Of a stretch of 24,842 bases of DNA, positions 1 to 7,410 are shown piece by piece. Below the pieces are notes generated by a model. It searched no databases, was not told where the DNA came from, and saw only the letters and a list, made by a program, of their open reading frames with translations. The translations under genes were made by a program, and so were the position numbers. This DNA is from Clostridiales bacterium. GTDB taxonomy: Bacteria > Bacillota_A > Clostridia > Lachnospirales > Lachnospiraceae. Location of the stretch: contig JASKJZ010000005.1 of assembly GCA_030154385.1 (NCBI GenBank), positions 1 to 24,842 of the forward strand, given 5' to 3'. Every line of letters begins with the position of its first letter. Within the stretch, counting starts at the first letter, position 1.

Positions 1-16
1 AATAGAGGTGTAAAGG

Positions 17-598
17 ATGTTGAGTAGAATTTCAAAAAAAATAGCTGGTTGGTGTTATGCTGGAACGCCTCAAGGAGACATTGAAATAACTGCGTACGGA
101 ATCGAGATCCTTCTTGATACCTTGACAAAGCTAACGGCTCTTGTGATACTTGCCGCACTCTTTGGATATTTGCGCGAAATGCTGATTGTTCTTATCGTCT
201 TTTCTTCTTTACGGTATTTTGCGGGAGGTTTCCATATGCACTCTGGCATAGGATGCTTTTTGTCCATGGCATTTATCTTTGGAGTAACCTTTGCAGTAGA
301 AAAACTTGCCCTTTTCTCTGCTCTGGTTCTGCCCCCTTATGTCTTAGCTTTGCTGCTTCTTGTTGCAATACTGTTGGTCTTTTTCTATGCTCCATTCGCA
401 ACGAAGAACAATCCCATTACGGATGAAGTCATACTAAAAAGAAAGAAACTCGGATCTTTTGTTTTATCAGTAATACTATCAGCTTTCATATGGCTGGTTC
501 CTTATGAAGCCAAAATTTGGATACTGATACCGTTTCTGTGTGAGGTAGCAACGATATTGCCTATCGTTAATCATAGAACTACGGGAGAGGAGGGTTGA
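17..598 (+). CDS. agrB: AgrB-family peptide-processing membrane protease
   Basis: This 193-residue multi-spanning membrane protein should cut the AgrD precursor and help cyclise and export the signal peptide. The family signature is at residues 66-80: RYFAGGFH, then a cysteine. His73 and Cys80 are seven residues apart, the same spacing as the catalytic His77/Cys84 pair of Staphylococcus aureus AgrB. Several hydrophobic segments lie around residues 36-62, 80-125 and 145-180, and the length is normal for the family. A GAGGTG site lies just upstream of the ATG. The stop codon is 2 bases before the agrD-like start, so the two are co-transcribed and probably translationally coupled. No AgrC or AgrA gene follows; they could lie left of the window. 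The family call is firm, the signalling output is unknown. Confidence 0.93.
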   Translation: MLSRISKKIAGWCYAGTPQGDIEITAYGIEILLDTLTKLTALVILAALFGYLREMLIVLIVFSSLRYFAGGFHMHSGIGCFLSMAFIFGVTFAVEKLALFSALVLPPYVLALLLLVAILLVFFYAPFATKNNPITDEVILKRKKLGSFVLSVILSAFIWLVPYEAKIWILIPFLCEVATILPIVNHRTTGEEG

Positions 599-600
599 GG

Positions 601-768
601 ATGGAAAAAAACCGCATGAAATCAAGGATGGCTAAAGGGGTTGAAAAGCTAGCTACCTATGCCGCTGTTGAAACAGTTGGCAAAAGTTTTCCACTTACCA
701 TGCACGAAGTGGAACTGTCTGAGGATTTAAGAGCAAAAATCCAGAATCTTCAGAAAAAAGATTTATAA
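601..768 (+). CDS. agrD: AgrD-like cyclic autoinducer precursor (55 aa, serine type)
   Basis: This small ORF starts 2 bases after agrB, with a purine-rich GGAGAGGAGGG site overlapping the end of agrB. The 55-residue product has the three-part AgrD layout. Residues 1-27 are a basic amphipathic segment, VGKSFPLTM (26-34) is the presumed signal core, and residues 35-55 are a charged tail beginning HEVELSEDL. That tail resembles the DEVEVPKEL tail of S. aureus AgrD. There is no cysteine anywhere in the peptide. Ser29 sits where the ring-forming Cys normally lies, so the predicted product is a lactone rather than a thiolactone (inference). The exact ring (SFPLT or SFPLTM) and the N-terminal trim point cannot be fixed from sequence. 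The call rests on position and layout. Confidence 0.8.
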   Translation: MEKNRMKSRMAKGVEKLATYAAVETVGKSFPLTMHEVELSEDLRAKIQNLQKKDL

Positions 769-816
769 AATCTTATGAGGGAAGTATTTTATTGTCTACA
801 TATTGGTGATTTCACC

Positions 817-858
817 AAAAAGAAGTGGCTCTATTCAAAAACAGAGCCACTTCTTTTT
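817..858. terminator. Bidirectional terminator between agrBD and xdh
   Basis: A perfect 16-bp inverted repeat pairs 817-832 with 843-858 around a 10-base loop. It has A residues on the left and T residues on the right, so it can work as an intrinsic terminator for both convergent units. It abuts the xdh stop codon. A smaller hairpin (TTGGTGA / TCACCAA, 803-809 with 812-818) lies directly beside it and overlaps by two bases. Confidence 0.88.
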
Positions 859-3410
859 TATTTGGAGTAAGGCGTATTGGAAAGCGGAAGGCTCGTTCGA
901 AACTCTCTGTCGTATGCATAATAAGCACCTTGTACTGCAGGTGCCGTCGGTATCGAAGTAATTTCCCCAATCCCTATAGCTCCATATGCCACATCAACCC
1001 CTGGCTTTTCAATAATCAGACTCTCCACATCCGGTACCTTGTTCGCGCGAAGCAATCCAAGTGTTCCATATTTTGCGGTTGGAACTCCCTTCAAAAGCGG
1101 ATACTTTTCCGTAAGCGCATATCCAAGAGACATTACTACGCCTCCCTCGATTTGCCCTTCCACGCTGATTGGATTGACCGCCTTTCCAACATCATGCGCT
1201 GCCACAATCTTTTGTATGGTACCGTCCTCATTTAGTACGCAGACTTGTGTCGCATATCCATAAGCCACATGAGATACGGGATGTTCCTTTTCCGCTCCCA
1301 TACGATCGGTCTTTGCAAGATATTCGCCATAAAACTCACTTCCATTTTCTAACGCTTCCAAGGTTTTTCCTTGCAATGCTTCTTTTAGTAAAGAAGCCGC
1401 TCTTCTTCCTGCCTCTCCCGTTACCAGTGTTTGTCTGGAACCAGATGTTGTACCTGAATCCGGGGCAATCTTGGTATCCGATGCGTGATAAACAATTTTT
1501 TCATATCCAATCCCTGTTGTCTCACAGACAATCTGAACAAGCACCGTACCAACACCCTGACCAATACAGGAAGCACCTGAATGAATGTGAACCTTTCCAT
1601 CTCGTACAATCAAACGAACACGACCTGTATCTGGAATACCAACACCTACACCCGCATTTTTCATGGCACAAGCAATTCCGACATATTTATTTTGTTCAAA
1701 CACATCCTTAACTGCCTCCAGCGTCTCGACAAGACCAGTGGCTTTATCTGCAATCTGTGCATTGGGAAGCACCTGACCTGGACGAATTGCATTGCGATAG
1801 CGAATTTCCCATGGTGAAATACCAACCATTTCAGCCAATAAATTTAAATTACACTCGGTAGCAAAGCAAGTTTGTGTCACTCCAAAACCACGGAAGGCTC
1901 CTGCTGGCGGATTATTGGTATATACCGCTTTTCCATCGATATCGATATTTTGATAGTTATAAGGTCCTGCTGCATGGGTACAGGCTCTTTGTAAGACAGG
2001 CCCTCCAAGTGAAGCGTACGCTCCCGTATCCGATACCACGACTGCTTTCATCCCTGTTAAATAACCATTTTCATCACAGGCCGTTGTAAACTCCATCGTC
2101 ATAGGATGTCGTTTGGGGTGTACGATTAGACTCTCTGCTCGTGTCAGCTTGACCTTCACCGTCTGCTTGGTTAGATATGCAATCAGTCCAGCCAAATGCT
2201 GCACCGTAACATCCTCTTTTCCTCCAAAACCACCGCCGACTAACTTGTTCTCCACAATTACTTTTTCAACTGGCAGACCTAATAAAATAGAAGTCTCATG
2301 ACGTGTATCATAGGTTCCCTGATCCGTTGAGTAAATATAGACGCCATCCTCAAATGGCATGGCAATGGCACATTCAGGCTCTAAAAATGCATGCTCTGTC
2401 CAGGGCGTTACATATGTTTTCGTCACCTTATATTTTGATTTTTGAATGGCTTCTTCGGCATTTCCTTTCACTAAGTGCTCATGCGCTAAAAGATTGCCTT
2501 CCTTGTGTACCAAAGGCGCTCCCTCTTTTAATGCCTCAAAAGGATCCGTTACCGGCTCTAACTCCTCATACTCTACTTCAACCAGCTTTTTTGCTTCCTC
2601 TAAAATTTCAGGAGTCGTTGCTGCAACAATACAGATATTATCCCCAAGATAATGTGTTGTTCCACCAACGGCAATCATTGTATTCCAATCCTGCTTTAAA
2701 TGTCCCACTTTATTTTTTCCAGGGATGTCCTCTGCCGTAAACACGCCAACCACACCAGGAAGCGCTTTCGCGCGTTTTGTATCAATCGCTTTTACAATTG
2801 CTCTTGGATATTTTGAACGAACGCTGCTTGCATATATCATACCTTCAATTTCAATATCATCTACATATTCGCCCGTTCCAAGAACCTTTCCCTCAACATC
2901 AATGCGATGCATATTAGAGCCAACCTTTACATGCTCCTCATTTTGTTCGATTCCTAAATCCTCACGTAGCATCTTGGCAGCTAACAAAATACCATCGATT
3001 ATTTTCTTGTAGCCCGTACATCTGCAAATGTTATTTCGAATCGCATATGCTACCTCGGGACGAGAAGGATTGGGATTGGTGTCAATCAGAGCCTTACCGC
3101 ACATTACCATGCCCGGAATACAAAAGCCGCATTGAACCGCCCCGACCTCACCAAAGGCATACACAAAAACTTCTTTTTCCTTTTCTGATAGGCCTTCAAC
3201 CGTTTGAATCTCTTTTCCTACAAATTTTGAGGCCATTTGCACACAAGCTTTTATTGGTTTTCCATCCACTAAAATCGTACAGGTCCCGCAAGCACCCTCA
3301 CTGCAACCGTCTTTCACCGATTTAAGCTTCAAGTCATCTCTCAAAAGTCGCATCAGCTTCTTGTCCTCCCAGACTTCCACTAACGCTCCATTTACCGTCA
3401 ACATAAACAT
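858..3410 (-). CDS. xdh: Selenium-dependent xanthine dehydrogenase-type molybdenum hydroxylase (2Fe-2S + Moco subunits fused)
   Basis: This 850-residue protein probably hydroxylates a purine or related heterocycle. Its layout matches the selenium-dependent xanthine dehydrogenase family, an iron-sulfur part fused to a molybdopterin part. The first 2Fe-2S cluster uses Cys36, 41, 44 and 56 (CSEGACGTC), and the second uses Cys94, 97, 129 and 131 (CGFC, ICRCTGY). The molybdopterin part shows GGGFGGKED, PAGAFRGFG, GQGVG and, near the C-terminus, GIGEITS with the likely catalytic Glu. There is no FAD domain, so electrons must leave through another protein. I chose the start at 3410 because AAAGGAG lies 9 bases upstream and a promoter-like TGCTATAGT ends near 3441; an upstream in-frame ATG at 3431 has no ribosome site. 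The substrate is not determined by sequence. Confidence 0.93.
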   Translation of the reverse strand: MFMLTVNGALVEVWEDKKLMRLLRDDLKLKSVKDGCSEGACGTCTILVDGKPIKACVQMASKFVGKEIQTVEGLSEKEKEVFVYAFGEVGAVQCGFCIPGMVMCGKALIDTNPNPSRPEVAYAIRNNICRCTGYKKIIDGILLAAKMLREDLGIEQNEEHVKVGSNMHRIDVEGKVLGTGEYVDDIEIEGMIYASSVRSKYPRAIVKAIDTKRAKALPGVVGVFTAEDIPGKNKVGHLKQDWNTMIAVGGTTHYLGDNICIVAATTPEILEEAKKLVEVEYEELEPVTDPFEALKEGAPLVHKEGNLLAHEHLVKGNAEEAIQKSKYKVTKTYVTPWTEHAFLEPECAIAMPFEDGVYIYSTDQGTYDTRHETSILLGLPVEKVIVENKLVGGGFGGKEDVTVQHLAGLIAYLTKQTVKVKLTRAESLIVHPKRHPMTMEFTTACDENGYLTGMKAVVVSDTGAYASLGGPVLQRACTHAAGPYNYQNIDIDGKAVYTNNPPAGAFRGFGVTQTCFATECNLNLLAEMVGISPWEIRYRNAIRPGQVLPNAQIADKATGLVETLEAVKDVFEQNKYVGIACAMKNAGVGVGIPDTGRVRLIVRDGKVHIHSGASCIGQGVGTVLVQIVCETTGIGYEKIVYHASDTKIAPDSGTTSGSRQTLVTGEAGRRAASLLKEALQGKTLEALENGSEFYGEYLAKTDRMGAEKEHPVSHVAYGYATQVCVLNEDGTIQKIVAAHDVGKAVNPISVEGQIEGGVVMSLGYALTEKYPLLKGVPTAKYGTLGLLRANKVPDVESLIIEKPGVDVAYGAIGIGEITSIPTAPAVQGAYYAYDREFRTSLPLSNTPYSK

Positions 3411-3440
3411 AAGTAACATCTCCTTTTGCATCTAAAACGC

Positions 3441-3449
3441 ACTATAGCA
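3441..3449 (-). promoter_or_regulatory. Extended -10 promoter candidate for xdh
   Basis: On the minus strand this reads TGCTATAGT inside GTTGTGCTATAGTG, nearly the same as the lysR promoter core GTTGTGCTATAATG at 7253-7261. Transcription would start near 3434 and leave a short leader carrying AAAGGAG. The -35 is weak. A second candidate just upstream is TTGAAG-17-TAATCT (3497 to 3469). An A7T7 tract at 3524-3537 lies further upstream and could act as an UP-like element. No hairpin terminator separates mocA from xdh, so read-through is also possible. Confidence 0.5.
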
Positions 3450-3542
3450 CAACGAATTCCTTAAGGACAGATTACCATAGAAAACACAAAACTTCAATAA
3501 AAATCGCCAAAATTTTTTATTATAAAAAAATTTTTTTGTATT

Positions 3543-4112
3543 TTATTCTCTAGTATCAATATCCTTTAATTCCCTAGCATCATCAACCTGCAAAAAAAAT
3601 ACATCCCCCATGTTTTGTTTTAGTACATACTTTCCACCCTTATCCGCAGATAGGGACATTAATTGATCAAAGTATCTTTTACCGTAAATGCATGGGTTCC
3701 CCATTTGATTTCCATGACATATACATCCAATTTTCTTATCCTCTATATTCCATGCATCCACCAAGGCCTTCATAGTCGCAACCGTTAAATAAGGTTGATC
3801 CCCAACACAGAACATAATTGCCTCAACCTCAGCCTCCTGTCTTAGGGCAGCTTCCATCCCTAAACGAATCGAGCCCGAAACTCCCTTTTCCGGGTGAGGA
3901 TTTTGAACAACTAAAAAACCCTCCTGTCTCGCACGTACCTCAATTTCAGGATACTGCGTCACGATAACTTTAGGTCCAATTGGAAGCTGCTTTACCCGTT
4001 CTAATGCATGAAGATACATCGGTTTTCCATCAATATAATCCAAAAGCTTTATCCCCTGGTAGCGAACACTATTTCCAGCTGCCAATATGATAACACCTAT
4101 TTTTTTACTCAT
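3543..4112 (-). CDS. MocA-like nucleotidyltransferase of the selenium-molybdenum cluster
   Basis: This 189-residue protein belongs to the MobA/MocA-like NTP transferase family, which attaches CMP or GMP to molybdopterin. The N-terminal signature LAAGNSVRYQGIK (residues 11-23) is the nucleotide-binding LAAGxSxRxGxxK motif. GDQPYL near residue 104 is the family's metal-binding GDQP motif, and MGNPCIYGKRYF follows. Xanthine dehydrogenase-type enzymes usually carry the cytosine dinucleotide form of the cofactor, so cytidylyltransferase activity is the likely job, inferred from the family and its neighbours. The gene lies 25 bases after yedF and 132 bases before the chosen xdh start, in the same orientation. 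A maturation role other than CMP transfer cannot be excluded. Confidence 0.85.
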   Translation of the reverse strand: MSKKIGVIILAAGNSVRYQGIKLLDYIDGKPMYLHALERVKQLPIGPKVIVTQYPEIEVRARQEGFLVVQNPHPEKGVSGSIRLGMEAALRQEAEVEAIMFCVGDQPYLTVATMKALVDAWNIEDKKIGCICHGNQMGNPCIYGKRYFDQLMSLSADKGGKYVLKQNMGDVFFLQVDDARELKDIDTRE

Positions 4113-4137
4113 GCAATCCCGGCTTTCCTAATTTAGT

Positions 4138-4740
4138 CTAGAAGGCAATTACCTTGCCAGCCTCCTGCATCTTGCCTGCAATATCAAACATATTGCTGAC
4201 ACTTCCAACCTGTAATCGCTCTGCAATTCCAAAATAATTCAAACAGGTACCACAGACCATAATTTCTACCCCCTTCTCCTTTAGCACCTTTAAATGTCCA
4301 ACTGCCTGGTCATCCTCCACTGCTAGTCGCACCCCGCTATTCATCATCAGTAAATGTGTCGGCAAATGATCGGATTCCGTCAGCGTATATAAAAACATAC
4401 GCATTAAATTATTACCCAGCTCCTCACTGCCTTCTCCAATATAATTCTTTCCTAAAAATACAACATAATCCGAAGCAACTACCTTACCTGGAGCAGAAAT
4501 TTCATTTAAGATTGCTTCACATGCTTCACAGCTTTTGGAAAAAGCAACCTGAAAAATCCCTTCCTCCTCTTTTACTTCTACCGTAAAACCTGTACTTGCA
4601 GCAAGCTTTTTTAAATTCTCAACTGCAATTTTATTATCCACCGTTGTAACGATGGACTCTTCTCCCTGATCCATCTCCTTTTTTGTCATGACCACTGGCA
4701 TTGGACAAGCCTTTCCAACCGCATCTACTACTTTACTCAT
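4138..4740 (-). CDS. yedF: YedF, sulfurtransferase-like selenium metabolism protein
   Basis: This 200-residue two-domain protein is the selenium-associated YedF type rather than plain TusA. Residues 1-75 are a TusA/SirA-like domain with the conserved CPMP box (Cys12 to Pro15). Residues 90-200 are a DsrE-like domain containing a CGTC pair in VCGTCLNYFG. Further cysteines occur as SCEAC in the linker. The family occurs with SelD-dependent systems and is thought to handle sulfur or selenium before insertion into the enzyme; its exact chemistry is not established. It overlaps the end of yqeB by 8 bases, indicating translational coupling. Confidence 0.9.
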   Translation of the reverse strand: MSKVVDAVGKACPMPVVMTKKEMDQGEESIVTTVDNKIAVENLKKLAASTGFTVEVKEEEGIFQVAFSKSCEACEAILNEISAPGKVVASDYVVFLGKNYIGEGSEELGNNLMRMFLYTLTESDHLPTHLLMMNSGVRLAVEDDQAVGHLKVLKEKGVEIMVCGTCLNYFGIAERLQVGSVSNMFDIAGKMQEAGKVIAF

Positions 4741-5548
4741 CTTCTTTTCCTCCTATTTTTTTGTTTTTATGTTCATAACAACATATTGCTTCAAGTACTG
4801 CCCCCCCTATCGAGCGCGCTTTATCCGATATTGTGTAGCAATGAGCCTCTTCACAGCGAGCGTCGATATCTCCGGCTTTCATTCCCTTCTCAACAAGAAC
4901 ACCCGCTTGCAGCATACCACGAACAATCCCCGTCATCTTGGCATAAATTGGCTCACCTCCAGAATATGCCACAAGCTGGCCTTTTTCTACCAATTGTCCA
5001 ATCGCAGCAATCGGCTCAAATGTTCCGTCTTTTGTTGCCCGTATGATACGCTCCGTTGTAAACCCACCAATATCTCCTGGAACACCTGTATTTGGAATCG
5101 CCGATCCGCTCCATAAAACCTTCCCAAGATAATGTCCCCGCTTTGTCTCAACGACCGCATGGCAATCCTCACCAGCCACAAAACCTGGCCCTACTCCAAT
5201 CACAAACGGTGCATCGCTTTTTTTTGTGCCGAGATTTACCTTTGCAATAATCGCATCTACCAGTACATCAGGAGCATAGCTTTCTTTGATGGCGGCTTTT
5301 TCATCCACAATCACAGGAACCATTCCCTTTTTCTGAATCATCTCAATATCATTTTTCTGCTCAATTTTTATGGCCTTGACATCCTCCACCAGAGCCTCTC
5401 CCTCATAAATTGCTCTTGAGAATGCGACCCGCCTGCGTACCGTTGTTGGCACTGCAGTCTCTGTCATTAAAACATCATAGCCAGCCCGCACCAGACGTAC
5501 TGCAATTCCGGTTGCAAGATCACCTGCTCCCTTAATTAAAACCTTCAT
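4733..5548 (-). CDS. yqeB: YqeB, selenium-dependent molybdenum hydroxylase system protein (EF2563 family)
   Basis: This 271-residue protein begins with a dinucleotide-binding-like segment, IKGAGDLATGIAVRL (residues 4-18), and has GVGPGFVAG and SGSAIPNTGVPGDIGG in the middle. These are family hallmarks of YqeB/EF2563, which is found almost only with selenium-dependent molybdenum hydroxylases and orphan SelD. The C-terminal half resembles a barrel-sandwich or lipoyl-like fold (IAAIGQLVEKGQLVAY, GGEPIYAKMTGIVRGML). Its biochemical step is not known; a role in preparing or inserting the selenium ligand is inferred from conserved neighbourhood. It follows yqeC by 10 bases and overlaps yedF by 8. 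Family assignment is strong. Confidence 0.9.
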   Translation of the reverse strand: MKVLIKGAGDLATGIAVRLVRAGYDVLMTETAVPTTVRRRVAFSRAIYEGEALVEDVKAIKIEQKNDIEMIQKKGMVPVIVDEKAAIKESYAPDVLVDAIIAKVNLGTKKSDAPFVIGVGPGFVAGEDCHAVVETKRGHYLGKVLWSGSAIPNTGVPGDIGGFTTERIIRATKDGTFEPIAAIGQLVEKGQLVAYSGGEPIYAKMTGIVRGMLQAGVLVEKGMKAGDIDARCEEAHCYTISDKARSIGGAVLEAICCYEHKNKKIGGKEDE

Positions 5549-5558
5549 ACCATTCTCC

Positions 5559-6302
5559 TTATCGGTAAGATGTTAAATATACATCCTTTATTCCTTGTAA
5601 AAACAATTGATTTCGAATCAATAAACCATCTTTGATTTGCTCCATCGAATCCGCTTTATTTAATATCATATAAAACTTCATCTGGGGCTCCACACTTTTC
5701 ATAAGACCCATCTGACTTTGAATCACGCGAACAAAATCATTGATTTCCAGGGTATCCGTACTTTTTTTCTCTAAAAAAGAACACACACGTTCGCTTCGAT
5801 GTGCCACCTCTTGGATAGGCCTATGCAAAGCATCCAAACCGAATACCCCAAACACATATGTCGTACCCGGATACAATACAGGTTCATGTTCTCCTGGCAT
5901 TTTAAAAGGAAGTCGTTTTGACCCATCTGCCTCTATCAAAAGCGGCATCGATAGACCCTCCAGCTGTTCCAAAATTTCCATGCTTTTTCCCGATATTTTA
6001 CGATTTTCTGCTTTATTTCCTACCCAAAGGGCTTTATGCTCATTCGCCATATGTTGAATATACCAAAGATCCTCGGAATCTGTAAACACCCACCTGTCAT
6101 CTGGGTAAAACATATGGGTTGTTGTTGTAATAATAACAGGCTTCTCCTTGTTCTGGTAATCCAAAGCCAAAGCCTCTAGCGTTGTTGTTTTTCCGCCGCC
6201 TCCAACAAACGATATAATGGGTGCTCTTACCCCCGCTAATCCAAAGGCTTCGATGGGATCTCGCTCCGACATTATCGGATCACATGGTCGTATTACCCGC
6301 AT
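5559..6302 (-). CDS. yqeC: YqeC, selenium-dependent hydroxylase accessory NTPase
   Basis: This 247-residue protein has a P-loop, FVGGGGKTTT, with Lys38 and Thr39 in the nucleotide-binding positions. The family signature EADGSKRLPFKMPGEHEPV lies in the middle. YqeC proteins accompany YqeB and selenium-dependent molybdenum hydroxylases, and a maturation NTPase role is inferred. The start at 6302 overlaps the end of lysR by 10 bases and is preceded by AAGGAG and GAAGGAAG. An in-frame ATG at 6272 is possible but has a poorer upstream site. The overlap puts yqeC directly under the lysR transcript. Confidence 0.88.
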   Translation of the reverse strand: MRVIRPCDPIMSERDPIEAFGLAGVRAPIISFVGGGGKTTTLEALALDYQNKEKPVIITTTTHMFYPDDRWVFTDSEDLWYIQHMANEHKALWVGNKAENRKISGKSMEILEQLEGLSMPLLIEADGSKRLPFKMPGEHEPVLYPGTTYVFGVFGLDALHRPIQEVAHRSERVCSFLEKKSTDTLEINDFVRVIQSQMGLMKSVEPQMKFYMILNKADSMEQIKDGLLIRNQLFLQGIKDVYLTSYR

Positions 6303-7219
6303 ACTTCCTTCTCTCCTTGTATCTCTTTATAAAAACCCGTACAAAATTCTACAAAGGCACGCTCCATCCGGCTCAAGCGCTTGCGCTTATCAAACACGAT
6401 ATAAAGCTTTCTAGTAATCTTATTTTCCTCTAAATCAAACAACAATATTTTACCCTCTCGTTCATAATCCAATGCTGATTTTTTGGAAATAATTGAAATC
6501 CCCATACCATTACTAACTGAGCGCTTAATAATTTCTTGATCGTTCATATGTCCTACAATATTAAGCTTTCTGGCATCAATATTCTTTGCATTTAAAAATC
6601 GATCCGCCCCTCTTTGGGTACCAGATCCACTTTCTCGTAAGATAATAGGCTGTTTCATCAACTCCTCCAAAGAGGTATTCGCTTCTTTTAGCTGACGATA
6701 TTTTTCATTGTTTGGAGCTATGATAACAAGGCTATCCTCATAGAAAGGAATATAATAAAGACGGCTATCCTCCTTCTTCATTCCGACGAATCCAATATCT
6801 ACCTTATGGCGCAAAATTTCCTCAATCACGTATTCGCTGTCCCCTTGATTTATGGAAAAGGTGGTATTCATATACAGCTTTTGAAATTCTGGAATAATTT
6901 CTGGTAAAATATGCTGGGAAGGTATCGTTGATCCTGCAATTAAAAGACGGTCTCCAATCGGACGCTCTTGATAAAATTCCTGCAAAATATCCTCTCGAAT
7001 TTCCAGCATACTCTTTGCATATTCGTATAAGCGTTCCCCTGCTTTTGTCGTCTTTACGGTCTTTGTCGTTCGGTCAAGAAGCTTGGTATTTAGCTCTTTT
7101 TCTAAGGATACAATGTGAACACTTATCGTTGGCTGGGTCAAATAAAGCGCCTGTGCTGCTTTGGAAAAGCTTTCCATTTCAACCACCTTCACAAAGCCCT
7201 CGAGCTGTTTTAGTTCCAT
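6293..7219 (-). CDS. LysR-family regulator of the selenium-molybdenum cluster
   Basis: This 308-residue protein has the usual LysR layout. A winged helix-turn-helix at residues 1-60 (MELKQLEGFVKVVE, SFSKAAQALYLTQPTISVHI) is followed by a periplasmic-binding-like effector domain from about residue 90. The effector domain contains LRESGSGTQRGADRF, a common ligand-pocket segment of CysB/CysL-type regulators. The start at 7219 was chosen because AAGGAAG lies 7 bases upstream and the promoter core TGCTATAAT (7253-7261) lies downstream of the longer in-frame ATG at 7264, which would sit outside the transcript. It is the first gene of the minus-strand cluster and faces selD. It probably controls both, but the effector is unknown. 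Confidence 0.88.
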   Translation of the reverse strand: MELKQLEGFVKVVEMESFSKAAQALYLTQPTISVHIVSLEKELNTKLLDRTTKTVKTTKAGERLYEYAKSMLEIREDILQEFYQERPIGDRLLIAGSTIPSQHILPEIIPEFQKLYMNTTFSINQGDSEYVIEEILRHKVDIGFVGMKKEDSRLYYIPFYEDSLVIIAPNNEKYRQLKEANTSLEELMKQPIILRESGSGTQRGADRFLNAKNIDARKLNIVGHMNDQEIIKRSVSNGMGISIISKKSALDYEREGKILLFDLEENKITRKLYIVFDKRKRLSRMERAFVEFCTGFYKEIQGEKEVCG

Positions 7220-7252
7220 TTTTTCACTTCCTTTTCTTCTTTTGTTGTCCTC

Positions 7253-7261
7253 ATTATAGCA
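7253..7261 (-). promoter_or_regulatory. Extended -10 promoter of lysR-yqeC-yqeB-yedF-mocA
   Basis: The minus strand reads TGCTATAAT, a perfect extended -10, with no clear -35 at 17 bases. Start of transcription is expected near 7246, 27 bases upstream of the lysR ATG. The same core recurs before xdh. Confidence 0.6.
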
Positions 7262-7265
7262 CAAC

Positions 7266-7284
7266 TTATAAAAATTATCTATAA
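7266..7284. promoter_or_regulatory. Candidate LysR-type operator
   Basis: TTATAAAAATTATCTATAA contains the inverted repeat TTATA-N9-TATAA, which includes the T-N11-A core typical of LysR-family sites. It lies just upstream of the lysR -10 and between the divergent lysR and selD genes, the usual location for an autoregulatory LysR box. The DNA here is AT-rich, so chance is a real alternative. Confidence 0.3.
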
Positions 7285-7306
7285 ATATTGAGTCGGCTAT
7301 GACCTT

Positions 7307-7342
7307 TTGACACTGGTATTTTATGCTTTTTTGCGCTATGAT
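7307..7342 (+). promoter_or_regulatory. Possible selD promoter elements
   Basis: TTGACA at 7307-7312 is a perfect -35, but no -10 lies 16-18 bases away. TATGAT at 7337-7342, preceded by TTGCGC, resembles the extended -10 boxes of this region and would give a leader of about 60 bases. The 24-base gap means the two elements probably do not work together as a standard promoter; an activator-dependent promoter is possible. Confidence 0.3.
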
Positions 7343-7362
7343 AACGGTAAGAATGAACGCCA

Positions 7363-7392
7363 GCGCTGCGGCAAATCAATCAATAGCAGCGC
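7363..7392 (+). other. Stem-loop in the selD leader
   Basis: GCGCTGC (7363-7369) pairs perfectly with GCAGCGC (7386-7392) around a 16-base loop. It ends 18 bases before the selD ATG and 5 bases upstream of the weak ribosome site TGGGGATG. It could affect translation or stability. No terminator T-run follows. Confidence 0.45.
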
Positions 7393-7410
7393 AGAAATGG
7401 GGATGTTATC

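Noticed and set aside
825..3325. Many plus-strand open frames opposite the xdh gene
   Set aside because: They lie antisense to a long conserved enzyme gene, have no ribosome sites and encode His/Leu/Ser-rich sequences typical of shadow frames.
3432..3542. Molybdenum cofactor riboswitch upstream of xdh
   Set aside because: The space is only about 110 bases, AT-rich, and shows no extended set of helices.
3510..3545. A7T7 tract as a terminator after the mocA-like gene
   Set aside because: It has only A-T pairs and no GC-rich stem, so it is unlikely to terminate; an UP-like or flexible spacer is more plausible.
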